A DNA stretch of 58,232 bases from an uncultured Pelagibacteraceae bacterium (lineage in GTDB: Bacteria; Pseudomonadota; Alphaproteobacteria; Pelagibacterales; Pelagibacteraceae). The translations under genes were made by a program, and so were the position numbers. The DNA is taken from positions 1 to 58,232 of the forward strand of contig CACOLY010000007.1 in assembly GCA_902628195.1 (NCBI GenBank), in the 5' to 3' direction. Below are positions 33,755-46,814 of this stretch, piece after piece. How positions within the stretch are numbered: position 1 is the stretch's first letter; each line of letters begins with the position of its first letter. Under the pieces are notes generated by a model that saw only the letters and a list, made by a program, of their open reading frames with translations, was not told the DNA's origin and ran no database searches.

Positions 33755-34996
33755 TTAGTTAAATCTTTTTGAACTATACGGATCTAAATCTAAATTTGTG
33801 TTTTCACCCGCAATCATTCCAGAAACAATCTTTCCAGATATTGGGCCTAATGTCCATCCTAAATGATGATGGCCAAAACAATAAAATACATTTTTGTGAT
33901 TTTTGGATGGTCCCATTACAGGTAAAAAATCTGGTAGTGTTGGTCTAAAACCCAACCACTCATCTTCATGCTCAGGAAGATCTCCTAACATATACTTAGC
34001 ATTATTGATTAAATTTTTAATTCTTGATTTTGACAGTGGATTTTCTAAACCTCCAAATTCTACAGTTCCAACAACTCTTAAACCCTGTTCCATTGGCGTA
34101 ATACCAAATCCTCTATTGGAAAAAATGACTGGTCTATTTAAAAGATGATCACAATTTTTAAAATGAACGTGATAGCCTCTTTCAGTATCAAGTGGGATTT
34201 TTTCACCTAAATTATCTGTCAGTTTTTTTGAAAAGGCTCCGCATGCAATTATTACTTTTTCAAATGAATATTTTTTTCCATCTGAAACAAAGACAGGTTT
34301 ATCGGACTCGAACAGAATATCTTCAATGTTTTTTTTTTCAAATTTTCCACCCTTTTTTTTAAAAAGTTCAAAGAATTTTAATAGTATCTTTTTTGGGTTT
34401 CTGGCATGTCTTGCGTAGGGATAATAAACGCCTGCATGATAAAAAGGTTTGATGTTTGGTTCTAAATCATGAATTTCTTTTTTATTCACAAGTTGCTGTT
34501 TTACTCCTAGTTCATCTCTAACTTTAATTTCTAATTCACGACTTTTTAAATCTTTGTCATTCCAAATATAGAGAATTCCTTTATTTTCTACTAAACCCTC
34601 TAAGCTTATTTCTTCGAATAATTCGTCATAAGCAGGTAATGCTAAATCTAAAATTTGATGCATATTTTTTGCTGTATGCATCATTTTACTTTTAGTTGTA
34701 TTAAAAATGAATTTTATAAACCAAGGGATCATCTTTGGAACGTAATTCCATTTTAAAGCTAATGGACCAGTTGAACTTAATAACATTGCTGGCACGTCAG
34801 CCAATATATCTGTTCTATTTAAAGATAAAGATGCGTAGGGAGAAAAATGACCTGCATTTCCATATGATGCAACTGGACTTCCAGGCTCATTTCTATCAAA
34901 AATTGTTACATCAAATCCTTTTTTTTGTAAAAATAATGCATTCGAAATTCCTTGAATACCTGATCCAATAATACCGATTTTTAATTTTTCACTCAT
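33755..34996 (-). CDS. FAD-dependent amino-acid dehydrogenase (DadA-like)
   Basis: A 413-residue DAO-family flavoprotein with an N-terminal dinucleotide-binding motif GIIGSGIQGISNALFLQKKG and the DadA-type segment SPVASYGNAGHFSPYASL. The C-terminal part has GFRPTLPDFLPVMGPS and FCFGHHHLGWTLGP, typical of D-amino-acid dehydrogenases that pass electrons to the quinone pool. Substrate could be a D-amino acid or another secondary amine. It heads a seven-gene unit with a permease, a 2-hydroxyacid dehydrogenase, a deacetylase and msrB. The rodA stop is 51 bases upstream. Confidence 0.87.
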   Translation of the reverse strand: MSEKLKIGIIGSGIQGISNALFLQKKGFDVTIFDRNEPGSPVASYGNAGHFSPYASLSLNRTDILADVPAMLLSSTGPLALKWNYVPKMIPWFIKFIFNTTKSKMMHTAKNMHQILDLALPAYDELFEEISLEGLVENKGILYIWNDKDLKSRELEIKVRDELGVKQQLVNKKEIHDLEPNIKPFYHAGVYYPYARHARNPKKILLKFFELFKKKGGKFEKKNIEDILFESDKPVFVSDGKKYSFEKVIIACGAFSKKLTDNLGEKIPLDTERGYHVHFKNCDHLLNRPVIFSNRGFGITPMEQGLRVVGTVEFGGLENPLSKSRIKNLINNAKYMLGDLPEHEDEWLGFRPTLPDFLPVMGPSKNHKNVFYCFGHHHLGWTLGPISGKIVSGMIAGENTNLDLDPYSSKRFN

Positions 34997-35047
34997 TAAA
35001 AAAAATATACAATTTATCTTGAAAATTAGTTAAGCGACAAATTATAC

Positions 35048-36178
35048 TTAAGCAATTAATTGTTGACTGTGCACTTTTGCGCTCATTACTATTCCAAAAC
35101 CAATCATTGTTGCTAACATTGAAGATCCTCCATAAGACATAATTGGTAATGGAGAACCAACTATAGGTAGTAAACCTAAAACCATACTCATATTAATTGT
35201 GATAAAAACAAAAATTGCAGCACCAAAACTATAACAAAAAATCTTTGCAAAATAACTTCTTGAAGAGGCACCGATCGCAACAATTCTATAAATAATAATT
35301 GCATAAACTATCAATAGAATTGCTGAACCCACAAATCCAAACTCCTCAGAAAAGAGGGTAAAAATAAAATCTGTATGTTTTTCAGGTAAAAATTCCAAAT
35401 AACTTTGAGTTCCTTTCAAGAATCCTTTTCCAAATAACCCACCTGATCCAACTGCGATTTTAGATTGAATAATTTGATACCCTGCACCTAATGGATCTTT
35501 GTCAGGATTTAAAAAAGTTAAAACTCTTAATTTTTGATATGGTTTTAAAAAAGCAATAACAAACGGTAAAGAAATAACAAAACCTAATATGGTATAAATA
35601 AAATATTTGTAATTTATTCCAGCAAACCAAAGCACTGCGATCCCACTTATTGCGATAAGGAGTGCAGTCCCTAGGTCAGGTTGAACAATTACAAGGCCCA
35701 TAGGTAATAAAATAATTATAAGAGAAGTTAGAATAGTATAAATTGAATTTACATTTTCAATTTTCATTCTATGAAAAAATTTAGCAAGACATAGAATTAT
35801 AAAAATTTTCATTAATTCGGACGGTTGTAAATTGATAAAATATAGATCTATCCATCTTTGGGAACCAGATGAAGTAATACCAAATAAATAAGTCCAAATT
35901 AATAAACCCACCACACCTAAGTATGAGAGATAACCAATCGAAAACCAGTATTTAATGTTTATGAAAGAAATAATTAACATCATCAAAGTAAATACTGCTA
36001 ATTTTGTAAAATGACTTTTTGTATGAAATAATATCTGACCACCATCTGTAGAATACATTGTAGCAAGACTAATAAATCCTAATATTAAGATACAAATTAA
36101 AAGTACATAATCAAAATTTTTAAACTTTTGAAAGAAGTTGAAACTACTGGTAGTGGTTAATCGAGTGTGCTGATACAT
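35048..36178 (-). CDS. rodA: Peptidoglycan glycosyltransferase RodA
   Basis: A 376-residue SEDS-family protein with about ten membrane helices. Characteristic stretches are QPSELMKIFIILCLAKFF, VIVQPDLGTALLI, and FLPEKHTDFIFTLFSEEFGFVGS (extracellular loop), with PIMSYGGSSMLATMIGFGI near the end. RodA polymerises glycan strands in the elongasome together with PBP2. The start lies directly after the mrdA stop, so both are read from the mre operon. Confidence 0.94.
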   Translation of the reverse strand: MYQHTRLTTTSSFNFFQKFKNFDYVLLICILILGFISLATMYSTDGGQILFHTKSHFTKLAVFTLMMLIISFINIKYWFSIGYLSYLGVVGLLIWTYLFGITSSGSQRWIDLYFINLQPSELMKIFIILCLAKFFHRMKIENVNSIYTILTSLIIILLPMGLVIVQPDLGTALLIAISGIAVLWFAGINYKYFIYTILGFVISLPFVIAFLKPYQKLRVLTFLNPDKDPLGAGYQIIQSKIAVGSGGLFGKGFLKGTQSYLEFLPEKHTDFIFTLFSEEFGFVGSAILLIVYAIIIYRIVAIGASSRSYFAKIFCYSFGAAIFVFITINMSMVLGLLPIVGSPLPIMSYGGSSMLATMIGFGIVMSAKVHSQQLIA

Positions 36179-38062
36179 TTAAATCTCCAAATATTTTTTA
36201 TCATCCATCGATTGTCTCTTTTCGTGACGATCTATTATTAATTTAAATAATTTTTTTGCCATCGGAGCTGCGGTAGTACTTCCATTTCCGCCATGCTCAA
36301 CTATGACACTTACTGCGTAACGAGGGTTTTTATAAGGACCATAGGCTACATAGAGAGCATGATCTCTTTCCTCATAAGGAATTTCGAAAGTTTTTAGATC
36401 CAATTCACGATCTCTTTTAGTAATTTTTTTTACCTGTGCTGTACCAGTTTTTCCAGCAAATTGATATTTTGGATCATCAATTCTAGATCTATATGAAGTT
36501 CCTCTTACCTCGTTTGTAGATGCATACATTGCATCTTGAACAATTTTAATATTTCTAGATTCTTTATATAATGGTGTAAATTTATCAGTTGGAGATACTT
36601 CATTCTCACCATCAACTACTAATTTTGGATAAATTTTATAGCCTCCATTACCAATTTGGGCGGTCATTAAACATAATTGAATTGGTGTTGTTTGAATATA
36701 TCCTTGACCTATTCCAGTAATTATAGTTTCTCCTAACAACCAACTTTGTCCTAATGCGTTTTTCTTCCATTGAGTGTTTGGTATTAAACCTTTTTTTTCA
36801 ATATTAAATAAATCACCAAAAACTTCTTTTCCTAATCCAAATTTTTTAGCTGTTTCGCTCATTTTATCCACTCCAAGTTTACGAGCTACTTCATAAAAAT
36901 ATGTATCACAAGATTGTTTCATGGCATTTCTCAAATTCATAAATCCGTGTCCTTCTTTTTTCCAGCAGTGATAAGTTTGGCCATATAATTCCATTGGATG
37001 CTTATGTCCTCTACAATTGACAGTAAATTTTGTATTTACTATTCCATTCTCTAAAGCTGATAAAGCGACAATGGGTTTAATTGTTGATCCAGGAGAATAA
37101 TTACCTTGCAAAGTCTTATTCACCAAAGGCTTCATAGGATCATTACGAATAAGCTGCCAATCATCCTGACTTATGCCAAAAACAAATAAATTTGGATCAA
37201 ATGAAGGAGATGAATGCATTGCAACGATTGCACCTGTATAAATATCCATAACACAAATTGAACCCGCTTTGTCTTTTAAAAGTTCATTGACTAATTTTTG
37301 TACCTCAGTATCAATAGTAAGTCTTAAAGTTTTGCCTTTTTGTCCCTTTTGGAATTCTAATTGACTTATTCGTCTTCCATAAGCATTTACCTCATATCTT
37401 TCAATATCATTTGTTCCAATTAATTTTTCTTCAAACGATTTTTCTAATCCAACTTTTCCAACTTTTAGTCCTGGCACAAAATTTTTCTTTATAGCCTCAG
37501 TATTTTCAATATCATTTTCATTAGCTTGACTTACATATCCAATTAAGTGAGTAAAATTTTCTTTGTATGGATAATTTCTTGAAATTGAAATTACTGGTTT
37601 AACACCATTTAAATCATATAAATGATTATTAATTTTAGAAAAATTTTCCCAGCTTAAATTGTCAGAAACGATTAAAGTTTCCCAAGGTTTAATTTCTTTT
37701 TTCTTCTTTAATATTTTTTTAAACTCTTTTTCTGATAAATTAAGTAAGTCTTTAACTCGAAAAATTACATATCTAAAATCCTCAACTTGTTCAGGAATTA
37801 TATGAAGCTGGTAAGCTTCAAAATTTCCAGCTATCACATTACCGAAATAATCATGAAATTCTCCTCTTATAGGGGCCAACTTCCATTCTCTAATTCTGTT
37901 TTTATCTGAAAGCGTTAAGTATTTTTTATTTTCTTTAACTTGAAGAAAAAACAATCTGCTCACAATGCCCAACATTATAAAAAATTTAAATGATCCAGTT
38001 ATAAACATCCTTCTATTTATAGAATTAAGCTTTTTAACATTGTCACTCGAAGAATTAATCAT
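36179..38062 (-). CDS. mrdA: Penicillin-binding protein 2 (elongasome transpeptidase)
   Basis: A 627-residue class B PBP. A membrane anchor (about 20-42) is followed by the dimerisation domain and the transpeptidase domain. Active-site motifs are SPGSTIKPI (SxxK, acyl Ser), SCDTY (SxN-type) and GKTGTAQ. It crosslinks peptidoglycan for side-wall growth with RodA. Its start overlaps the mreD end by 8 bases and its stop abuts rodA. Confidence 0.94.
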   Translation of the reverse strand: MINSSSDNVKKLNSINRRMFITGSFKFFIMLGIVSRLFFLQVKENKKYLTLSDKNRIREWKLAPIRGEFHDYFGNVIAGNFEAYQLHIIPEQVEDFRYVIFRVKDLLNLSEKEFKKILKKKKEIKPWETLIVSDNLSWENFSKINNHLYDLNGVKPVISISRNYPYKENFTHLIGYVSQANENDIENTEAIKKNFVPGLKVGKVGLEKSFEEKLIGTNDIERYEVNAYGRRISQLEFQKGQKGKTLRLTIDTEVQKLVNELLKDKAGSICVMDIYTGAIVAMHSSPSFDPNLFVFGISQDDWQLIRNDPMKPLVNKTLQGNYSPGSTIKPIVALSALENGIVNTKFTVNCRGHKHPMELYGQTYHCWKKEGHGFMNLRNAMKQSCDTYFYEVARKLGVDKMSETAKKFGLGKEVFGDLFNIEKKGLIPNTQWKKNALGQSWLLGETIITGIGQGYIQTTPIQLCLMTAQIGNGGYKIYPKLVVDGENEVSPTDKFTPLYKESRNIKIVQDAMYASTNEVRGTSYRSRIDDPKYQFAGKTGTAQVKKITKRDRELDLKTFEIPYEERDHALYVAYGPYKNPRYAVSVIVEHGGNGSTTAAPMAKKLFKLIIDRHEKRQSMDDKKYLEI

Positions 38063-38561
38063 TTAAGCCTTTTAAGTAATATTTAAAAATTGATACAAAA
38101 ATTATATAAAATGAAAATGTAAAAAAAGTATTAATTAAATAACTTGTTAAATCTAAATTAAAATCAAAAAATAAAGTTAAGATTGAATAATTTAAAGAGT
38201 TTATTAAACTAATAATGAATAAAAAATAAAACCAATCTTTTAAAGGATTGGGTCTTATCGTTATATTTCTAATGTATGCTGTAGCAATACATATCAATGT
38301 ATAAGATAAGCTACTGATCCCTAAAGGAAGCCCCACAACAGTATCATTGAACAAACCGGCAATGAATACTAGAAAGTAATCAAAATTTTTAAATTCTTTT
38401 AAAGTAAAAAAAAATATTAATATAAATGGGAAATTAAATGAAAAATATTTCAGATTTAAATAATTAAAATCGAATTCATTTAATACTGAAATAAATAAAA
38501 GAATTATTGGAAACCATGTATAAATCTTTAATAATGAGGTTTTTCTTGTCAATCTAGTCAT
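38055..38561 (-). CDS. mreD: Rod-shape protein MreD
   Basis: A 168-residue membrane protein with five or six hydrophobic segments, in the standard position between mreC and mrdA and overlapping both by 8 bases. Sequence is poorly conserved in this family; the segment LFNDTVVGLPLGISSLSYTLI is the recognisable part. It is an integral-membrane member of the elongasome that binds MreC. Confidence 0.87.
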   Translation of the reverse strand: MTRLTRKTSLLKIYTWFPIILLFISVLNEFDFNYLNLKYFSFNFPFILIFFFTLKEFKNFDYFLVFIAGLFNDTVVGLPLGISSLSYTLICIATAYIRNITIRPNPLKDWFYFLFIISLINSLNYSILTLFFDFNLDLTSYLINTFFTFSFYIIFVSIFKYYLKGLND

Positions 38562-39771
38562 TCATTTTACCTCTATTTAAAATACATCTTTTATATTCAG
38601 GTGTTCCAACTTTAAGACCAGTGCTAAATAATTTTCTGGTTTGGCATTTTTGACTGTAAAGTAAATTTAATCTTAAAAACTCTAGTTCTTCTTGATCAAT
38701 AAAAAATTGATCTATTTTCTCTTTTTGCGATGTAATTTCATTTTTATAAGAATATATCTCATCATTTAACTTATTAATTTGTATTTTAAGATAATCATTT
38801 TCCTCTTTAAATTTCGAATTCGATTCCTCAATAATCTTTTTTTCATCCTCAAGAATTTTAATTTTTGTATCTATTGGGTTATTATTTTGATCTTTATTAT
38901 CTTCAACTTTCTCAATATTATTTTGAGCTGTTAACTCGGTTTCAACTTCAGCAAACACATATTTTAGCTGAGAAAAGTCACTAAAAAATTCTACATCCAA
39001 ATCTTTATCTCTCTGGATTAATTTTCCTATTGGAATGCCACTTTTAAATATTGCACCTGTGCCAGAAGTGTAGACAATACTATTTTCATCAAATTTTTCA
39101 AAAATACCATCTTTGATATATTTAATTTCACCAAAGTTTTCTCCAGCTCCAATCATTATTGCCTGAATATTCTGAGGGGCAATAGTTACCGGAACATTCG
39201 AATTTAAATCAGATAATAACAAAACTCTTGAAGTTCTATAATTTACTTCGACTACTCTACCCACTAGATATGATTGGTCATAAATATTTGTTCCGATTTT
39301 AATCTTATTATTACTTCCTTTATTTATGATTACACTTTTAAGAAATGGACTTTCATGATCGACAATAATTTTAGCTAAAACTTTATCTGAGCTTGAAACA
39401 TAATCATTAATCAAATCTTTCAATTCTTTGTTTTCATATTGAATTATTTCATTTGAAATATCTTTTGATTTAAGTTGTTCTAACTCTTTTTTGTTATTTT
39501 TATATTGTCTGAAGAAAGTTGAGTATTCAGCAACATTAAAATATGTGTTTTTTACAAAATTTTCTGGTATCGAAACAATAAATGATGATCTATATACAAC
39601 TTCGTTAATACCAATTTTTAAATATCTAATAACTTTGAAATCTAGACTAGATAGTACAATTACAAATATTGATATCGATACTAAAGTAAGTAAAGAAAAT
39701 TTTTGTTGAGTGCTTTTTTTTAAAAAAGCAGATCTAATAGCAATTATAAAATCATCTCTGCTTGAGGCCAT
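38554..39771 (-). CDS. mreC: Rod-shape protein MreC with C-terminal coiled-coil tail
   Basis: A 405-residue protein, longer than usual (about 280-330). It has a membrane anchor (about 23-42), a coiled coil, and the MreC beta-domains (about 110-275, e.g. KIIVDHESPFLKSVIINKGSNN and DLNSNVPVTI). After this, residues about 285-405 form an extra tail: a charged linker and a second predicted coiled coil (IKILEDEKKIIEESNSKF...), then a short Cys-containing end (SQKCQ, KRCIL). MreC organises PBP2/RodA in the periplasm; the added coiled coil could bind another partner. Overlaps mreD. Confidence 0.92.
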   Translation of the reverse strand: MASSRDDFIIAIRSAFLKKSTQQKFSLLTLVSISIFVIVLSSLDFKVIRYLKIGINEVVYRSSFIVSIPENFVKNTYFNVAEYSTFFRQYKNNKKELEQLKSKDISNEIIQYENKELKDLINDYVSSSDKVLAKIIVDHESPFLKSVIINKGSNNKIKIGTNIYDQSYLVGRVVEVNYRTSRVLLLSDLNSNVPVTIAPQNIQAIMIGAGENFGEIKYIKDGIFEKFDENSIVYTSGTGAIFKSGIPIGKLIQRDKDLDVEFFSDFSQLKYVFAEVETELTAQNNIEKVEDNKDQNNNPIDTKIKILEDEKKIIEESNSKFKEENDYLKIQINKLNDEIYSYKNEITSQKEKIDQFFIDQEELEFLRLNLLYSQKCQTRKLFSTGLKVGTPEYKRCILNRGKMND

Positions 39772-39776
39772 TACTC

Positions 39777-42388
<2,612 letters not shown>

Positions 42389-42422
42389 TATTAAATTTTT
42401 TTTGAAAAACTATAATACAATC

Positions 42423-42451
42423 TATAAGTGATATTGCAAAATAAATGTCAA
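42423..42451 (-). promoter_or_regulatory. Candidate leuA (and mre operon) promoter
   Basis: On the minus strand TTGACA (42451-42446) is a perfect -35, with CTTATA (42428-42423) 17 bases on. The predicted start leaves a leader of about 28 bases before the leuA ATG. I see no leader peptide, attenuator or T-box in this gap. Confidence 0.6.
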
Positions 42452-42493
42452 ATTTAATTATCTTTAAATGATCTTTTTGGGTTTATTTAAAAA

Positions 42494-43531
<1,038 letters not shown>

Positions 43532-44080
43532 TTAATTAAAAACTTTATTTCCTCTAGTCATTGCTACAGCGCCAGTTCTTGAAATACTCACTAATCCAAA
43601 TTTTTTTAAATCTTTCGCCATTTTGTCAATTTCTCTTCTTAAAGCCGTAATTTGAATAACATTAGATTTTTTTGTCTTATCCAATATTACAGCATTATAT
43701 TTTTTACAAGCATTAATAGCCTTTTTAATTTTATTTGTATTACCAACTACTTTAAATAAGGCCATTTCTTTAAATATAACACTTTTATCATTTCTTTTAA
43801 AATCAGCTACTTTATGAACTGGAACCAATTTTTTTAATTGAAGTTTTATTTGATCAATAACTTGAGGTGTTCCAGTAGTAACTATTGTTATTCTTGATAT
43901 ATTTTTTTTAGCATCAACCTCTGCAACTGCCAATGACTCAATGTTATAGCCTCTCCCAGAAAACAGTCCTACTACTCTTGCTAAAACTCCTGCTTCATTA
44001 TCAACCCAAACAACAATAATATGTGTATCTGATTTTTCTTTTTTTGTTGAAACACTATATGCTGATTTTGGATTAGCCAT
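43532..44080 (-). CDS. ilvH: Acetolactate synthase small (regulatory) subunit
   Basis: A 182-residue protein with an N-terminal ACT domain (about 19-92: HIIVVWVDNEAGVLARVVGLFSGRGYNIESL) and the ALS small-subunit C-terminal domain. It gives the large subunit full activity and valine feedback. Two bases separate it from ilvB. Length and motif are standard for IlvH/IlvN. Confidence 0.94.
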   Translation of the reverse strand: MANPKSAYSVSTKKEKSDTHIIVVWVDNEAGVLARVVGLFSGRGYNIESLAVAEVDAKKNISRITIVTTGTPQVIDQIKLQLKKLVPVHKVADFKRNDKSVIFKEMALFKVVGNTNKIKKAINACKKYNAVILDKTKKSNVIQITALRREIDKMAKDLKKFGLVSISRTGAVAMTRGNKVFN

Positions 44081-44082
44081 AA

Positions 44083-45849
44083 TTAAACTAGTGCTTTACC
44101 TTTACCTGTAATTTTATTTTCATTTTTTTCACTAGGTCCAAGTATCATTTGATTGTGTGGTTTGCCCGATGGTATCATCGGAAAACAATTTTCATTAGGA
44201 TCTACATGACAATCAAAAATTACTGGACCGTCATATTGAACCATTTCATTAATTTTTTCATCAAGTTCACTCGGTTTATCTGCTTTAATTCCTTTACAAC
44301 CATAAGCCTCAGCCAATTTGACAAAATCAGGTAAAGCTTCTGAATAACTTTCAGAATAATTTTTCTCATGTAATAATTCTTGCCACTGTCTAACCATTCC
44401 CATGTATTGATTATTAAGTATAAAAATTTTTATCGGTAAATTATATTGAACAGCAGTAGACATTTCCTGCATTGTCATTAAAACAGAGGCTTCTCCAGCA
44501 ATATCAATAACTAGTTTTTTGGGATGTGCTATTTGAACTCCAACAGCTGCTGGTAAACCATATCCCATAGTGCCTAATCCACCAGAAGTCATCCATCTAT
44601 TTGGTTTGTTAAACTTATAATGTTGAGCGGCCCACATTTGATGTTGGCCTACTTCTGTTGTAATAAAAGTATCTTTGTTTTTTGTAAGTTCGTAAAGTCT
44701 TTGCACTGCATGCTGTGGTTTGATGGTTGTATCGCTATTTTTAAAATTCAGAGAATTTTTTGTTCTCCATTTTTGAATTTGTTCCCACCATTTAGATATT
44801 TTTTCTTTATTTGATTTTTTCAAATCAATATTTTTCTTTTTTAAAGTTTTATTAATTCCATTAATTACTTCTTTAACATCTCCAACTAATGCTAAATCAA
44901 CTTTTATAATTTTATTAATAGATGAAGGATCAATATCTATATGAACTTTTTTTGATTTGGGTGAAAATTCATCTATCTTACCTGTTATCCTGTCATCAAA
45001 TCTTGCTCCAATATTTATCAATAAGTCACAATCATGCATTGCGTTATTAGCTTCGTAAGTCCCGTGCATACCAAGCATTCCTAAAAATTGATTATCATCT
45101 CCAGGATAAGCTCCTAAACCCTGTAAAGTAGATGTGATCGGAAATCCAGTTAACTCAACAAGCTCTCTTAATGCTTCGCTTGCTCCTGGACCTGAATTAA
45201 TTACTCCTCCTCCAGAATAAATTATAGGTTTCTTTGATTTATTCATCAAATTAATTAACTCATTTATTTCAAGTTGAGAAAATTGGTTTGATTTTTTTCC
45301 ATTTAATTTTTTTTCAATTTTTGGTTTTGAATAATTGGTCTTTGCAAATTGAATATCTTTTGGAATGTCGATCAAAACTGGGCCAGGTCTTCCTGTAGTT
45401 GCGACTCTAAATGCTTCATGAAGAGTTTTCGATAAATCTTTTATATCTTTAACTAACCAATTATGTTTTGTACAAGGTCTTGTGATACCTGTTGTATCAC
45501 ATTCTTGAAATGCATCGGTTCCAATTAAATGTGTTGGTACCTGTCCTGAAATACAAACTAAAGGAACAGAGTCCATATAAGCATCTGTTAATGCAGTCAC
45601 AACATTGGTAGCACCAGGGCCAGAGGTTACTAAAACTACACCTGGCTTACCTGAGGATCTTGCGTAACCTTCTGCTGCATGACCTGCACCTTGCTCATGT
45701 CTTACTAAAATATGTTTAATAGAAGAATGGTTTTTTAGTTCATCGTAAATAGGAAGAACAGCACCTCCAGGATAACCAAAAATAAATTCAACATCTTGAT
45801 CTTCAAGACATTTAAATACGATTTCAGCACCTGAATATAATTTAGACAT
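44083..45849 (-). CDS. ilvB: Acetolactate synthase large subunit
   Basis: A 588-residue ThDP enzyme. The N-terminal active-site Glu lies in RHEQGAGHAAEGYARSSG, followed by the FAD-binding central domain and the C-terminal ThDP domain with VGQHQMWAAQHY, GGLGTMGYGLPAAVG and IAGEASVLMTMQE (a GEA variant of the common GDx motif), then NNQYMGMVRQWQ. It makes acetolactate from pyruvate. First gene of the ilvBHC set, with a promoter so close to the ATG that the mRNA may be leaderless. Confidence 0.96.
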   Translation of the reverse strand: MSKLYSGAEIVFKCLEDQDVEFIFGYPGGAVLPIYDELKNHSSIKHILVRHEQGAGHAAEGYARSSGKPGVVLVTSGPGATNVVTALTDAYMDSVPLVCISGQVPTHLIGTDAFQECDTTGITRPCTKHNWLVKDIKDLSKTLHEAFRVATTGRPGPVLIDIPKDIQFAKTNYSKPKIEKKLNGKKSNQFSQLEINELINLMNKSKKPIIYSGGGVINSGPGASEALRELVELTGFPITSTLQGLGAYPGDDNQFLGMLGMHGTYEANNAMHDCDLLINIGARFDDRITGKIDEFSPKSKKVHIDIDPSSINKIIKVDLALVGDVKEVINGINKTLKKKNIDLKKSNKEKISKWWEQIQKWRTKNSLNFKNSDTTIKPQHAVQRLYELTKNKDTFITTEVGQHQMWAAQHYKFNKPNRWMTSGGLGTMGYGLPAAVGVQIAHPKKLVIDIAGEASVLMTMQEMSTAVQYNLPIKIFILNNQYMGMVRQWQELLHEKNYSESYSEALPDFVKLAEAYGCKGIKADKPSELDEKINEMVQYDGPVIFDCHVDPNENCFPMIPSGKPHNQMILGPSEKNENKITGKGKALV

Positions 45850-45855
45850 TCAAGC

Positions 45856-45885
45856 AATCTAGCTGAAGTTGAGCTGATTGGTCAA
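45856..45885 (-). promoter_or_regulatory. Candidate ilvB promoter, possibly leaderless
   Basis: Minus-strand TTGACC (45885-45880) and TAGATT (45861-45856) are 18 bases apart. The -10 ends only 6 bases before the ilvB ATG, so transcription would start at or next to the start codon. No ribosome-binding site is present. It sits in the 53-base gap after miaA. Confidence 0.4.
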
Positions 45886-45902
45886 GGCTAACTAGGAAAT
45901 AT

Positions 45903-46811
45903 CTAAATTTTTTTTAAAAATTTATTAAGGCTATCTGACTTAATTTTATTCCAATCCATCATGTTTCCTCTAGCCCAAGTGATCTGTCTTTTCGCATATT
46001 GCCTTGTCTTTATTGATATTTTTTCGATAACTTCTGAAATCTGAACTTTTTTATTCAAATAATCTTTAATTTCATTAATTCCAATAGCCTTAGAAGCTGT
46101 CATATTTTTTGGGACTTTAAGATCGATGAATTTTTTCACCTCTTTGATGGCCCCTTTTTCAATCATTTCATTAACTCGCACATTGATTTTCCTAATCAGT
46201 TCATCTTTTGGATAATCTATATAAATTTTATAAAAATTTCTTTGCTCATAATCAGATTTTGTATTTTTGAACCATTCATACATAGATTTTTTAGTAAACA
46301 ATTTAATCTCATAAGCACGCATTAACCTCTGAGTATCTGTTGATTTTATTCGATTTATTACCAAAGGATCTAATTTAATTAATCTAGAAAAAAATTCTTT
46401 AGACCCAAGTTTTTTATGCAATGATCTTACTTTTGTTCTAAATTTAATAGGGATATTTGGTATCTTAACTAAACCTTCTGTTAAAGCTTTAAAATATAAG
46501 CCTGTTCCCCCAACTAAAATTGGAACTTTTTTTTTACTTTTTAATTCATTAATTTTTTTATTAACTAATTTTAACCACTCGCCAGTAGAAAATTTTTTTT
46601 TAGCATTTTTAAAACCAAAATAATGATGTTTAATCTTGTCGTATTCTTTAGTAAATGGTCTTGCTGATAAAATCTTTAATTCTTTATATACTTGCATACT
46701 GTCAGCATTTATTATTTCTCCACCAATTTTTTTTGCGAGTTTTATTGCAAATTTAGATTTTCCTGATGCTGTTGGTCCATAAATTAAAATAATTTTGGAT
46801 TTTAAATCCAT
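45903..46811 (-). CDS. miaA: tRNA dimethylallyltransferase MiaA
   Basis: A 302-residue IPP transferase with P-loop GPTASGKSKFAIKLAKKIGGE, then NADSMQVYKEL, the family segment PILVGGTGLYFKAL and the C-terminal RQYAKRQITWARG. It adds the isopentenyl group to A37 of tRNAs reading UNN codons. Three bases separate it from degP upstream. Confidence 0.95.
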   Translation of the reverse strand: MDLKSKIILIYGPTASGKSKFAIKLAKKIGGEIINADSMQVYKELKILSARPFTKEYDKIKHHYFGFKNAKKKFSTGEWLKLVNKKINELKSKKKVPILVGGTGLYFKALTEGLVKIPNIPIKFRTKVRSLHKKLGSKEFFSRLIKLDPLVINRIKSTDTQRLMRAYEIKLFTKKSMYEWFKNTKSDYEQRNFYKIYIDYPKDELIRKINVRVNEMIEKGAIKEVKKFIDLKVPKNMTASKAIGINEIKDYLNKKVQISEVIEKISIKTRQYAKRQITWARGNMMDWNKIKSDSLNKFLKKI

Positions 46812-46814
46812 ATT

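Noticed and set aside
42389-42493. Leucine attenuator or T-box upstream of leuA
   Set aside because: No Leu-rich leader peptide or alternative stems are visible, and the predicted leader is only about 28 bases.
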